Notes: generated by a model from the sequence alone, not told the origin. Counted from the first letter of the stretch, positions 40,134-51,298 are shown. The stretch: 64,000 nt of DNA from Fratercula arctica (GCA_947846985.1 CANTUZ010000006.1:49085207-49149206), one strand, 5' to 3'. A program made the numbers and translations.

Positions 40134-40147
40134 CGCCCCCTGGCAGC
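40134..40147 (-). promoter_or_regulatory. CTCF-like motif 2
   Basis: On the minus strand it reads CTGCCAGGGGGCGG, matching about 12 of 14 core positions including the invariant AGGGGGC-type block. It has the same orientation as motif 1, with starts 40 bp apart. Confidence 0.4.
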
Positions 40148-40437
40148 AGCCCCTGCCGCCGGCTCCCCGCTTTGGGGGGGAATTAAGCTGAAATGGGTGC
40201 CCGCCGCCGGGAGGCTGGGGGCCGCCAGCTCTGGGACCCTGCTCCGCCCGCTTCACCCGCCAAAAAAAGGGCCAAAAACCCTAAAACGGCATTTTTATGG
40301 CCGCAGCTCGCACAGCACCACGGCTGTAGCATGGTCTGCGGCTTCTCTGAGGTGCCAGGGAGGCCACCTACCCACCGCCCTGTGTAATACCTTACATCAT
40401 TATTACAAATAATATTAAGTTACCAAGCTCCTCTGAT

Positions 40438-40662
40438 GGAGAAAACAGCCTCAAGTTGCATCAGGGGAGATTTAAGATGGATATTAGGAAAAATTTCTTC
40501 ACCGAAAGGGTTATCAAGTGTCACCATCCCTGGAGGTATTTAAAAGACAGGTAGACGTGGTGCTGAGGGACACGGGTTAGAGATGGTTTCGGCAGTGTTG
40601 GGTTAATGATTGGACTCAATGATCTGAAAGGTCCCTTCCAACCTAGACAATTCTATGATTCT
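40438..40662 (+). mobile_element. CR1 LINE 3' end, 5'-truncated
   Basis: Begins near GAAAACAGCCTCAAGTTG and continues through CCATCCCTGGAGGTATTTAA, GCTGAGGGACACGG and AAAGGTCCCTTCCAACC to ATTCTATGATTCT. It has the same subfamily signature as the copy at 42.2 kb and an internal deletion where the GACCAGGCTGCCCAGGG block would be. Confidence 0.94.
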
Positions 40663-42198
40663 TGCCTTTCACAACTGCACAGGCCGAAGACATCACAGCA
40701 GCACCCAAAGCACCCTCGTGAGTAAGGCCAATTTCACCGGTGGCTTCAGCAAGCGGGATTTCACTCCTGAGATGGACACCTTGACACCTGGAACAGCCGA
40801 CACCACTTGCATTGTGTTTATAAGACCCTCTGCCCGCTGGCTGAGCGGCTCTCCTGACACAGGGCTGGGCGTCAAAGCTGGGACAGTGGGACAGGACCAG
40901 CTCCTTCAGCCCCTTTGGCCACGAGCCAGTAGACTTGGGCATGGAGATGAGTTTGGGTGTTGGGGCATCAACACCTCCTCTGGAGACCCAGCTGCAAGCC
41001 GAGGTGACAAGTGGAAGTGAGCTGTGCGATGCCCATTCCCAGTTCCCAATGGACTTTGTCTCATCCACAACTCATCGGCGTAAGAGCTGGCAGAAGTGAC
41101 TCTTACAGGCATTTATGTTCAATTCCTGCTCCGCAGGATCTAAGCTCTTCCAGCAATTAAAGGGAGTCAGCAACATCCTGGATAGTGTAAACATTTGCAA
41201 CCGGTAATTACAGATATCGCTTCCCCATCTGAGCTGCTGAATGACTGCTGCCATCTGATACCCCTCCGCCCTCTCCACTTTTCTGCTTTTTTTTTTTAAA
41301 AAAAAGAAACCAAACATTTTGCGTTGCTTGAGCAATCACAACCCGCCATCTGAGACACGCCGGACTGTTTAAATGTTTAAATCATATCAGTAAGGATAGT
41401 GTGAGAAATACTGGTTTAAGCCACTCACGTACAATGGTGTCATCCGATTCCATAGGCCAAAGGACCAAGGAATGTTTGTTAGGTCGCCAACTGAAGTCTC
41501 TTGACTACGCAGCAGTGTGAGCTGTCGAGGGGAAAAGAGCTGGAACATAAAGATGGAAGCTCCTTTTTAACTCCCAGCCATTCCCTGAGGCTCTCCCATG
41601 GCTGATCTCGGAGTCCCTCCCCGGCACCGCAACCGGGACGTACAAACCAGCTGATCCGCAGGGTCCGGAGTGAGAATTTCTGATTTGGGGCAAGTTGCCC
41701 CATGGCTCAGTTTCCCAACCACGATGTGGGAAGACAGACGACTGCTGCAGAGGCTTGGGTGAGTCTCCGGTACATGTATTCAGCCAGGCACAAACTTTTC
41801 CCTTCCACCTCTCACCCATCTCAGGGAACGGACGTGCCACCACGGCACCTCGCTGCCGGCCTGGGAGAGCAGAGAGAAGATGAGGGATATGCCCAGGAGC
41901 AGCCTGCTCCCCACATTGGTTTGCAGCTGGGAAGCTATCAACCCGCTTTCGCAGATGCGTTGTACAAACGTTAACATTTGTCTGCAGACCCCATTTGTAT
42001 TTGTCTGTGCATTTAAAGCCTTTCTGTCGTAGACAGTTGGGAAGCAAGTGGGTGATCCCAGGCCACAATTGAGGAGGCAGGAATCCTCCAAGCTCACAGC
42101 CTGAAGCAGGATCACAACCAGCATGGGACCAGAGTGTTCAGCATCACCAGGGACTAAAGTGAGCATGACTTTGAGAGCTAAAGTGACTGAAGTGAGCC
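40663..42198. other. Unique noncoding sequence
   Basis: No gene recognised. Minus-strand frames of 141 codons (40643-41068, which begins inside the CR1 tail), 187 codons (41505-42068) and 128 codons (41780-42166) have no recognisable domain. A T11-A8 run lies at 41287-41305. Confidence 0.45.
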
Positions 42199-42743
42199 TC
42201 TGTCCTCAGCACTGGTGAGGCCCCACCTCGAGGGCTGTGTCCAGTTTTGGGCCCCTCACGACAAGAAAGACATGGAGGTGCTGGAGCGTGTCCAGAGAAG
42301 GACAACGGAGCTGGTGAGGGGTCTGGAGCACAAGTTCTGTGAGGAGCGGCTGAGGGAGCTGGGGGTGTTCAGCCTGGAGAAAAGGGGGCTGAGGGGAGAC
42401 CTTCTCGCTCCCTACAGCTCCCTGAAAGGAGGGGGTAGCCAGGGGGGGTCGGGCTCTTCTCCCAAGGAACAGGCCATGGGACAAGAGGAAACAGCCTCAA
42501 GTTGTGCCAGGGGAGGTTTAGGATGAATATGAGGAAAAATTTTTAGACTGGAAGGGTTATCAAGCATTGGACCAGGCTGCCCAGGGAAGTGGTTGAGGCA
42601 CCATCCCTGGAGGTATTTAAAAGCCGGGCAGACGTGGTGCTGAGGGACACGGTTTAGTGATGGTTTTGGTCAGAGTCAGGTTGATGGTTGGACTCAACGA
42701 TCTGAAAGGTCCCTTCCAACCCAGGCGATTCTCTGATTCTATG
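42199..42743 (+). mobile_element. CR1 LINE 3' portion, 5'-truncated
   Basis: Starts at CTCTGTCCTCAGCACTGGTGA, includes TGGAGCGTGTCCAGAGAAGG, AGCCTGGAGAAAAGGGGGCTG, the AAACAGCCTCAAGTTG block and a terminal ATTCTCTGATTCTATGA. The 103-codon frame at 42215-42526 is a relic of the CR1 coding end, not a gene. Same subfamily and orientation as the copy at 40438-40662. Confidence 0.96.
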
Positions 42744-44859
42744 AAGCCCACAGAATTCAACGCTACAGAAAGGTCAAACTGCACACTTGAACAGCGTCTT
42801 ACCCCAGAATTACTTTTTTGGAGAGTGTGAGCCCAACCGCAGGGCTTCCTGAGGATGCACTGAATAACCGGTGCTGTTCCCGTTTAACAGGTGGATAAGG
42901 GAGATGCAGACAAAAGGGCTGACTCGCCCAAATGTCACTCCACGTGTCCCACCAGCAAACTCCACACCGGCACTTACACCCAGGAATTCCCAGGCCCTAA
43001 ATCTGGCTTTTTATTCTAGCTGTTTTCCACCAGGGAAGGCAACTTAAAGACGGGAATCTCACCCAAAGTGAGTGGCAGAGGGTTTTCCCGGTACAGGAAA
43101 GTTTTCATCTGATATAAAATTAAAGCTTTCAAGAAAGCTGAATTCCTGAATTTCAGAGGAAATACTGACATCTCTGCATTTATTTTTGATCACTATTAAG
43201 AGAAAAGCAAGCTCTTTCATGAGACAAAGACACAAAAATTTTCTGTTTCCACAAGGTTGAACCATTTCATTTCGATAATGTCAAAACACCCTAAAATATT
43301 GTCTTACGCCAAATAGTAAACAGCTTGACCACTTCAATAAGCCAAAATGAAATGAATTTACACAAGCACGCCAGAACGATTTGTTTTGACTTTCTCCTTG
43401 TAGAAACTGTCAAATTGCCAGAAACCTGAGATTTCAGCGCTAACAATACCGCTTTTCCTACACGGCGACTCTTCCAGCCCGTGTTTTAGACCAGCTCTGC
43501 ACGTAACAGCCCGACTGACTTCCACCCCGGCAATACCCATTGCTTCATTGGTCCAAACCCTGCTCTTCTGGAGCTCCTGGAAGGCAGACGAGACCCGTGG
43601 TGACACTTTTTGGTGACAATTCTGATGTGGACAACAGCCGTGCTGTACCCCCTGGGGCTACCTCTGCTTTGTCTCCCACTGGCCCCAGGGACTGAGCCGC
43701 TAAAACTAAAGGAACTGGCACCCAGGAGAGATCCCAAAAAGAAAATTGTAGCCATCAGAAGTAAGAGCCCGGAAAATAATCGTTATCATCTCTGTGGAAT
43801 CGCCAAGTCACCTACGGCTCAGACTGGTCACTTCAATCTCGACTTCTAGAGCTGAACCAAACCACTCAGACTGTGCTAATTTGTAATTACGAGCGGGTGA
43901 TTTATCGCACGTTGAGAGCCTTGTAAATCAAGCTGAAAAACCAGCCCTCTCAGAAGCTGTCCGTCAACATTTCCATTTCTTTCTCTGCTCACTGCTACCG
44001 AAGAAACTTCAGCCTGTGCCATTCCAGGTCCCACCTCCCTTTCACCTCTCATTTTCAAGTATTTCAGCTCCTGTGGAAGGGCTGAAAAATCTGGGGTTTG
44101 ATGCTGTGGGTCATGGCCCCAGATGCTCCCCCCAAGCCTTTTCCTCTAGAGAGCGCAAAAGACCCTCTCCCCATCTCCCACAGTTCCTGTCCCACATTTC
44201 AGAAAGGCACAAAACTTCAGGTACGCTCAAAGACGAGCCGGTTACAGCTCCCGAAAGCAGCGAGGCCAACCAGCGACAGTGCAACGCAGGGCTCAGAGAA
44301 GCGAGAGAAAATTGTTTAATTCCTACAAACCCACTCGCCAGCCTGTCTGCAGGCAGCCCGGCTCCCTGCTGGCATCCCGCGAGTCCCCCGCCTGCCACCG
44401 CAGCCCGTTCTGACAAGGGAAAGACCCTTTCTTTGACGCTTTGCTTTCCCTCCGCCCTGGCTGCGGCTTTCCCCAGGTGCCAGCCATGGCGTGCATCCCC
44501 TCGCCTCTCTGAAGGTTCCTCCGTCTATCTTACAGAAAGACGGCAAACGAGAGATGCATTAAACACGATTAATATTTTTATACCAGGTAACTACTCCAGC
44601 CTGGTCGCCCCAGGGTGGTGGTCGGAAGGACCACAAATGTCCGGGCCCATTTCCCCCATTGCCCCCTCTGCCCCGCGAGGAGCCGCGTGGCCTTTTCCCA
44701 CTTCAACACCCGATTCAGGAAATTTCTCCCCGATCCCATCAAGTTGTGCCCTGAAACACGCCAATAGCTAAATTTAGAGATGACCATTTTATTTCAAACC
44801 GTATTTTTGTTTTGTTTTGTTTTCATAAATGTCTCCTGTTTAAGGTTCCTGGCTGCCTG
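42744..44859. other. Unique noncoding sequence with the longest non-repeat open frame
   Basis: A frame of 251 codons lies at 44016-44771 on the plus strand. It is rich in Ser, Pro and Ala, has no domain I recognise, and is overlapped by frames of 60-101 codons on the minus strand, so I do not call it a gene. A (TTTTG)n tract lies at about 44803-44822. No other repeat was seen. Confidence 0.45.
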
Positions 44860-45245
44860 CATACTAAATAGCCTGCCTTGTTTTCACTTTGCCGCATCTT
44901 TGTATTATATTATTTTTACAGCTGACAAGCACCGTTAGACTATGGCAACACTGAAGTGTCAAAAGCAGATTGAATTTGCTGATTGCTGAAGTTCTTTGTG
45001 CTGCTTGCGCAGAATTTCTTTCCCCTATAATACATCTGTTGTTTGTATATTCGATAAAGTTAATATCTGTGAAATCAGTCATTTCCCCCAGCTCTAAATT
45101 ATACCGCAACAGACAGAAGATTGACTTCATTGTATTGACAAGAGAGAAGTCTCAACGCTTATTATTTGCAGTGTCTTGGAGAGATTACAAAAGCCCACAG
45201 AACGGCTTTATCAGGGGACTATATTTCTGTAAAAGCTGATAAGGT
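44860..45245. promoter_or_regulatory. Candidate enhancer-like block with GATA and FOX-type motifs
   Basis: CpG-poor unique sequence with TTGTTTGTAT at about 45039-45048 (forkhead-like), GATAA at 45053-45057, TTATCA at 45208-45213 and TGATAAGG at 45237-45244, the last two being inverted GATA-type sites. Its texture closely resembles deeply conserved vertebrate noncoding elements. Conservation untested. Confidence 0.35.
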
Positions 45246-45359
45246 GATGTATGCACGTTAACAGTGGGAAGTTTTAACAAACTTCAACTTTTCTAGTCTT
45301 TTGGGGAGGAAGAACTAAAGAAATAGCATAAATCAATGTATCGTTCCCTTCCTCTCCTC

Positions 45360-45560
45360 ACGCCAGTATCCTGTTTAACACTGATCTCATGTGCAATATT
45401 TATGTCTACATAAATAATTCGGGAACTAATTAATCCAATTCTTTTATAATCACCTCTTATAATGGCATACAGCCCAAATCCCAGCAGCTTAATTGCTACT
45501 TAATGGAGATATTTATGACACACCAACACTAGCGAAGAATATAGGCGCTCTCACTTATTT
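45360..45560. promoter_or_regulatory. Candidate homeodomain-rich regulatory block
   Basis: TAATTAATCC at 45427-45436 joins a Q50-type TAATTA and an OTX-type TAATCC. TTAATTG at 45489-45495 and CTTAATGG near 45499-45506 follow. Unique and AT-rich. Together with the previous block it may form one regulatory element of about 700 bp. Confidence 0.35.
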
Positions 45561-45847
45561 CAATTAGGGATGAGGCTTAAGCTGCTGAACTCCTGATTTG
45601 GATTTCAAACACCTCTGAAGTTCTGCCATTTGGAGACACACGGGTTTTTCCCTTCAGAGCAAGAGGCCCCAACTCTCCTATTTCACGTGTGTGACCACGT
45701 ATCAGGGCACAAGAGTCAGCACTTATTTACTGCGAGGGGACGACACCGCAGTACCGTTTCTCTGGTGCTTTGACTCTCGCCATAGGGCTGTCCTGCATTT
45801 GGGGCCCATATTGCGAGATAGGACCAAGTTTTCCCAGGCTGGGTTAA
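45561..45847. other. Unique noncoding sequence
   Basis: Nothing recognised. The 150-codon frame at 45691-46143 runs from here into the CR1 and is not a gene. Confidence 0.5.
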
Positions 45848-46394
45848 CCCCTCTGCTCCGCTCTGGTGAGACCCCCCCAGCCTGGAGTGCTGCGGGCAGC
45901 TCTGGAGCCCTCAGCACAGGAAGGACATGGACCTGTTGGAGCGGGGCCAGAGGAGGCCACAAAGATGCTGGGAGGGCTGGAGCCCCTCTGCTGTGGGGAC
46001 AGGCTGAGAGAGCTGGGGGGGTCCAGCCTGGAGAAGAGAAGGCTCCAGGGAGACCTTCCAGCCCCTTCCAGTCTCTAAAGGGGCTGCAGGAAAGCTGGGG
46101 AGGGACTCTGGATCAGGGAGGGGAGCCATGGGACGAGGGGTAATGGTTTTAAACTGGAAGAGGGGAGATTTAGATGAGATATTAGGAAGAAAGTCTTGGC
46201 TGTGAGGGGGGTGAGCCCCTGGCCCAGGTTGCCCAGAGAAGCTGTGGCTGCCCCATCCCTGGAGGGGTTCAAGGCCAGGTTGGACGGGGCTTGGAGCAGC
46301 CTGGGCTGGTGGGAGGTGTCCCTGCCCAGGGCAGGGGGTGGCACCGGGTGGGCTTTAAGGTCCCTTCCAACCCAAACTCTTCTGTGGTTCTGTG
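45848..46394 (+). mobile_element. CR1 LINE 3' portion, 5'-truncated
   Basis: Starts at CTCTGCTCCGCTCTGGTGAG, with GCACAGGAAGGACATGGACC, CAGCCTGGAGAAGAGAAGGC, GGTAATGGTTTTAAACTGGA and the 3' end AAGGTCCCTTCCAACCC followed by octamer-like TTCTGTGGTTCTGTG. It is nearly intact over its length and closely related to the inverted copy at 51597-51865. Confidence 0.96.
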
Positions 46395-47929
46395 TAACCA
46401 GAGCACGGATCACCCTGAGCTCGGTCCATAAGCCTTGCTCTGGACATGGGAGCAGCCTGAATGTTAAGGGCGTCTCAGATGGGAACAGGACACAATGCAC
46501 CACGAATCCTCTCCTAATGAATCACCCGGAGGGCCAAATTAGACGCTTGGCTGAAGAACTCACACAGGTGAGCGCAGAAACATGTTGTGTAAATCTGGGA
46601 GTGTTAGAATCAGGTGAAGATTTCTTGTACACTACTCACCCCAGGCAGACAGCAAGATGTGAGGAAAACCTCCAGCTTTCCCAGTCTCCCCACCAGTGCC
46701 CTTACTCAGGTTCCGGAGTCTATCATTTTCCCTCTGTGGCCAGCATCGTAGTGGCCCAATGCATCCGAAACTTGCTCGACACGGGTAACGTCTGGTGCTC
46801 GACACAGTCGCCGATGCTGAAAATGTAATTGGGGACCACAAACATGGAAGGAAAGGGTAACGTGGTCAACATAAGCACATTCAGACATGCTCCTGCAGCC
46901 CTCCCGGGGCCGGCCAAAGCCACACGGGCAGCTGGCAATGAGAAGCCCTGGCCAGCGAGTGCTGTGTGGGTCAGCAGTGAGCAGAGGGATGCTCCGGCAG
47001 AGACGGAAGCCCCATCGCCACATCATCCAGGATGGTCCCACAGAAAGGAGGGTTTGGGATTTTTCTAGGTTGGAATGGTTTGAAATTTCTTTTTTTGCTT
47101 ACTCTCCACGTGCAAAAATGAAGTTTAATAACAGCACAACCTCCCGTAGATGCAGGTAGCGGCTTAGTCAGTATTTTTGATACTGCAAGAACTACCTGCA
47201 AGAATTGGATAACCAGCTTTGTGAGCCGAGAGTAGATTAGAAAACACTTGGAAAAGTAAATAGCGTAGAAAGGGATCTTTCAGGGCATAATCCTGGGGAG
47301 CTTTTGCTCTAGTCACATCTGTCAACATTTTGATGTCTAATTTATTTTGTGGGGTCAGGTTAATAAGGGAATTAAGATCGTAAGCAGAGTCATGAATAAT
47401 CAGGTGTCACTGGTCACATCCTCTTGTTCTGTCGCTTACGTCTCCGTAAGGGAAAACTGCCCTCATTTAGAAATAAAGGAAGGTTAGCTCTCCCTGCTTC
47501 ATCTTAGCAGGCCTGCGATTTTCCCATCACCCCTTCGGAGAAAAAAGCGAGAGAGAAAACCTTGGAAAAGGAACAAATGCTTAATGAGCTATCTAATTTG
47601 GTAGTCACGCTCTTGAACATGATTTCAAGCGAGTCGGGTATTTCCAGAGCACGGTTTGACACACACCGCCCGCTCCCTGAGCCTCTCGCGAGCTTGTCTC
47701 ACACATCGCTTAAAATAAACCTCCTTGAGGATATGAGAGCAGCGTTTCTTGCCGTATAATTAAATACGTGGTGTCTTTCTCTTTGCGTCCGTCCCTCGGG
47801 CTGGCTGCGCACGGGCCCTGGGCCCCGCTCCCCTCCTCTCGGGGATGCTCCATGCTCGTGGCCTGTTTTAAGCGACATTTTACAAGATCAGCCTGGGAAA
47901 AGCGCTGGAATTTGGGCAGCCAGAGGCGA
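46395..47929. other. Unique noncoding sequence
   Basis: No gene recognised. The 210-codon frame at 46196-46828 starts inside the CR1 and reads through into unique DNA, so it is a chance frame. About 47780-47850 is locally CpG-rich but short. Confidence 0.5.
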
Positions 47930-48185
47930 GCGTGGCGTTTCTGAGTCAGGCTTCGCCCACGTTGGGTTGTTGCATCAGTCCGGTTTACTTCAGCCTCAGC
48001 AACAGAATAAAGTTTAGGCAGCAGGAACAGCTATAGGGACTGTTTGCGGTTTGGGTTCAAAAGGACTGCATTTAGCTCAACGTGAACGCGTTCTCGATTG
48101 ATTTAAATTAAGGGCAAATAAACAGTTCTTAAATGAAAAATGAACACCCGCAGATCGGCTGGCACAGGTTTAATGACGCTCACAG
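47930..48185. promoter_or_regulatory. Candidate regulatory block
   Basis: Contains CTGAGTCAGG (AP-1/MAF-like) near 47940, GATTGATTTAAATTAAGGG near 48096 and GGCAAATAAACAG near 48112 (forkhead-like). No repeat is present and CpG words are retained. Enhancer-like in texture only. Confidence 0.25.
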
Positions 48186-50429
48186 AAAAACCCACTCCTT
48201 ACACCAGTGCAATTTCCCCACTGTGAGGAAGTTCTAAAACGTCAACGGCTCGCAACTTGCGAAAACCCAACGCCCTGAAACTTCGCCCCGTTGCTTGTAA
48301 AGTGTGCTGTACCAAAAAGCGCTTGATAATTAGAGGGAATGTGCAGGCGCGAACATAGAAATCTCATTTTAAAGCCTTTAAATGCTTAAGAATACAGCTT
48401 CAAACTGAGTCACTTAGTTTTTATGATTGCTTTTATCTTTACTAGCAGCTAAAGGCATCCTCCGAAGTCTCAGACTAGTCCTAATCAAAATGTTTTAGTC
48501 GGTGTATTTTCATGAGACCTGGCAAGTTTATTCCACGGTGCTGCTATTAACCGGTGGATATTTATGCATTAGGATGCAAAGGAGCGACTCCTACAGCTCC
48601 CATTTCTCTAAGGACGGTTTCGTAATTACACCAAGAGATTGGGAATTAGGATTCCGGGGTCTCTTCCAAGCTCCAGGACAGACATAGTGTGCCGTCCCCA
48701 AAGTGAGCCACTTTGATTCCCGCACCCACTGAATGCACAGTAACATGGACAAGAAATTATTGGGAAGTGTGTCAAGGCGTCTTCAATAAAAGGATGACTT
48801 TTTGGGCATTTTATCCCCTCATCCGCATGCTGGCTCTAGGACATTTCACTGCTGGTGAGGCCCTCGGAGATTCTCAGGTGGAATACACTGTTAAGAGCAG
48901 TTTTGTTGGTGTTTACAGGTGGTTGTCTTGAGTCACAAAATTGGGAAGCTGAATCTGAACTAACAACACCGGATAAGAGGCAAACCAGATAGGTTTACAC
49001 GGAAATTAAAGAGAAATTGAGCTGTTACTAAAGGTGTTTTCAAATAAGCCCTTTTTGTTTGGGGAGAGGATTACACTTTTCCGGAACTATCCAACTTTTT
49101 TAGAAAGAAAATGAAACCAGCTCCACTCTAAGACCCAAAGACTGAAAACACCTCTATTTCCAAAAAAATCTTCTGGGTTGTTTTTTGGGTTTTTTTTTCA
49201 AATAAAAAAAAAAAAAAAGAGAGAGAATCTGACCTTCTATGTACGTGCTCCTAGATCCTTTGCTTCCAGCGCTTGATGAAGAGACAGGGCAGACAGGCAT
49301 TAGAGATCACCTTGAAGACACATCACGCAGCAGAGGTCTCCGAGGGACACCGCTTCGGTCCTCCCGCAGAAATCCTGATGGGTAGCTTAGGTAGACCATC
49401 CCCCACCCCTGCAGAGAGCTGGGCAGACAAATCTCCACAGATTTTCTTCTAATTTCAGCCTCTTGTTCTTCTGTTTCTTAATAAACCTGTCCCCAGGGAC
49501 GAGGATGGGAGCGAGCCTCTTGGAGAGTCCCGTATTTTTTAGCATTATAAGATTCGCTTGTGACTCTCAGGGTAACCTCACCACTGTGTTGTGCGGTGCT
49601 GGTCTCCAGTGTCCTGACTTGTCCTGGGGACCAAAGGACCACTATGAAAATTCAAGATAAGAACAAAATGGAGGAAATGAAAAATAAAAAAATGGGAAAA
49701 ATGAAAACTGGGGAGAATCACGTGCCAGGAAGGCTTTCTGTTGGTGTCCTCGCTGCAGGTGGGCAACCCAGCCTTTGGCTGCTGCATCTGCCAGGGTATT
49801 CTCGCATGCAAGAAACTGTTGGGTTGAAGTTTTCCATTGCAACAGCTCTACCCAGCTCAAATATTCAGCCAAACACTCTGCAGAGAAAGATATGTTATCT
49901 AAAAGAATGTCTTGAGTTTAGTAACTCCACTAACTTTGGTGGAATAAGTCTCCTTTCTGAGCTGGTGGTGATTTATCTGCTCTATTAAGTCCAAAGACAA
50001 AAGCGCACGGTGCTTTCAGCGGGACCAGAAATTAGACTGTCTGCGAAAAGGCAACGGACGGAGGTTCCACCTCAGTTGCTCTGATTTAAATGCAGAGAAG
50101 CTCCCGTGGCTTCTTTTGTGTTATTTCAGCTTTAAAGGAACGAAACGGAGAGCGGAGCTGCGCCAACGAACGGCAGCACCGCAAGGGCTTAGGCTGAAAA
50201 TAGCAAGTAGTTTAAGCAACAGTATTTTCTTTTCTCATGGAATTCCCAAGTATATTTGAGAAATTACCGATTCATTTCTCGAAAGTAACGTACATTCTTT
50301 TCATTTAATGAAAAGAAGAAACACTAATGAAAAAACGCACATAATACCATTTGCCGCTTCTCACTTACTTTAAGAATATTCTTACCTGGACCTGTGTGTC
50401 TTATTTCCACATTTCTCTCCATGTACAAT
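48186..50429. other. Unique noncoding sequence
   Basis: Includes a 15-base A run at 49204-49218 followed by (GA)n, and an A-rich ATGGAAAAATG-type patch at 49660-49710. A 142-codon frame at 49560-49988 shows no recognisable domain; much of it comes from the A-rich patch. Confidence 0.45.
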
Positions 50430-50810
50430 TCAGCTAATGATAAATACCAATATGTTATCCCCTGTATTTAACAAATAAAATTCTATGGTAATTTCACAAT
50501 CAACAATGCCTGGTGTTAAGGATTTCATTATTAAATCTGATTGAATATGATTAAATATGGCTCATGCTTTCCAAAATGGGTTGCATGATAGATTTAAATG
50601 AACTCATTAGTGGTTAATGCAGCAAAGCGCTTTCTAAATGCTAATGTTTGGCTGCCTTTGGCTCGTTAATTAATTTGAAGATTGTGTAATTATCAGAGCT
50701 TTCAATTAGCATGCGTCTACTTCTTTTTATTCCCAACCGACAGTTGTTTGAGTGTAACTATTGGAAATTCAATTATATTTATAATAAAAATAGGACATCA
50801 AGCTGCCCAA
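50430..50810. promoter_or_regulatory. Strong candidate developmental enhancer (homeodomain site cluster)
   Basis: TTAATTAA at 50666-50673, TAATTA at 50687-50692 and CAATTAG at 50703-50709 lie within 45 bp. CAATTAT follows near 50769, with many further ATTA/TAAT cores upstream at 50450-50620. CpG is nearly absent and there are no repeats. This is the most typical conserved-noncoding-element texture in the window. Its target gene is unknown because no gene is visible. Function and conservation are inferred. Confidence 0.42.
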
Positions 50811-51083
50811 ACAAGCACACTCCGCATGGGAACAGCATCTTTTCCTTTAAAGTCTTTTTTTATTACTGTTATTTTCCAAAAAGAACACAGGCTCAGCAGC
50901 TTTCTCTCGGCACAGAGAAGGCATAGCAAAGTACATGGCTTTGCCAGGTAATTCCATCCCTCTGAAGAGTTGTGTAGGACGCGTGAGGTCTGAACAGGGC
51001 TTGGAAAGAAACGGGAGCAGAGTCTGAGCTGTTTTCTCTCTCGTTCGCTGTTTTTTGTGGTTGTTTCTGGTTGGTTGGGGTTT
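50811..51083. other. Unique noncoding sequence
   Basis: Nothing recognised beyond T-rich words leading into the next tract. Confidence 0.5.
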
Positions 51084-51119
51084 TCTCTCTCTCTCTTTTT
51101 TTTTTTTTTTTTTTTTTTT
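51084..51119 (+). repeat. (CT)n plus poly-T tract
   Basis: A CTCTCT run followed by 24 T at 51096-51119. Confidence 0.9.
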
Positions 51120-51242
51120 AGTTGGTTGGTTTTGGTTGTTGCTATTATTGCTATTAATTTTTATTCCGTACTTCGCTTTTAAAGACCAGCAGCCGTGAAA
51201 TGAGATAATAAAGCCCAAATTGCCTGTCCAGGCCAGGTGAGC

Positions 51243-51298
51243 TGGTGTGGGGGGGTGTGGTGGGGGGGGTGTGTGTGGGGGGGTGTGTGTGGGGGTGC
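51243..51298 (+). repeat. G/GT-rich tract with a canonical G-quadruplex motif
   Basis: G runs of 7, 8, 7 and 5 at 51249-51255, 51262-51269, 51277-51283 and 51291-51295 are separated by loops of 6, 7 and 7 nt (TGTGGT, TGTGTGT, TGTGTGT). This satisfies the G3+N1-7 pattern. The proline/histidine-rich minus-strand frames here are artefacts of it. Confidence 0.9.

Larger units (their letters stand above)
39690..40260. promoter_or_regulatory. CpG island (candidate promoter or boundary)
   Basis: This is the densest CpG region of the window, with words such as GCGCGGGGGCGCGCGGG, CTCCGCGGCGCGTTAGCGG and GGCGGCGGGCGGCGCC. It contains a long G run and two CTCF-like motifs, listed separately. No TATA box or open reading frame with a recognisable product is attached on either side. 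It could start a noncoding RNA or an unseen first exon, or act as an orphan island or insulator. Confidence 0.65.

Noticed and set aside
41505..42068. 187-codon minus-strand frame
   Set aside because: No recognisable family, several alternative overlapping frames, no splice or promoter context.
42215..42526. 103-codon frame resembling a protein domain
   Set aside because: It is the truncated coding end and 3' region of a CR1 element.
46196..46828. 210-codon plus-strand frame
   Set aside because: Its first part is the CR1 3' end and it reads on into unique DNA by chance.
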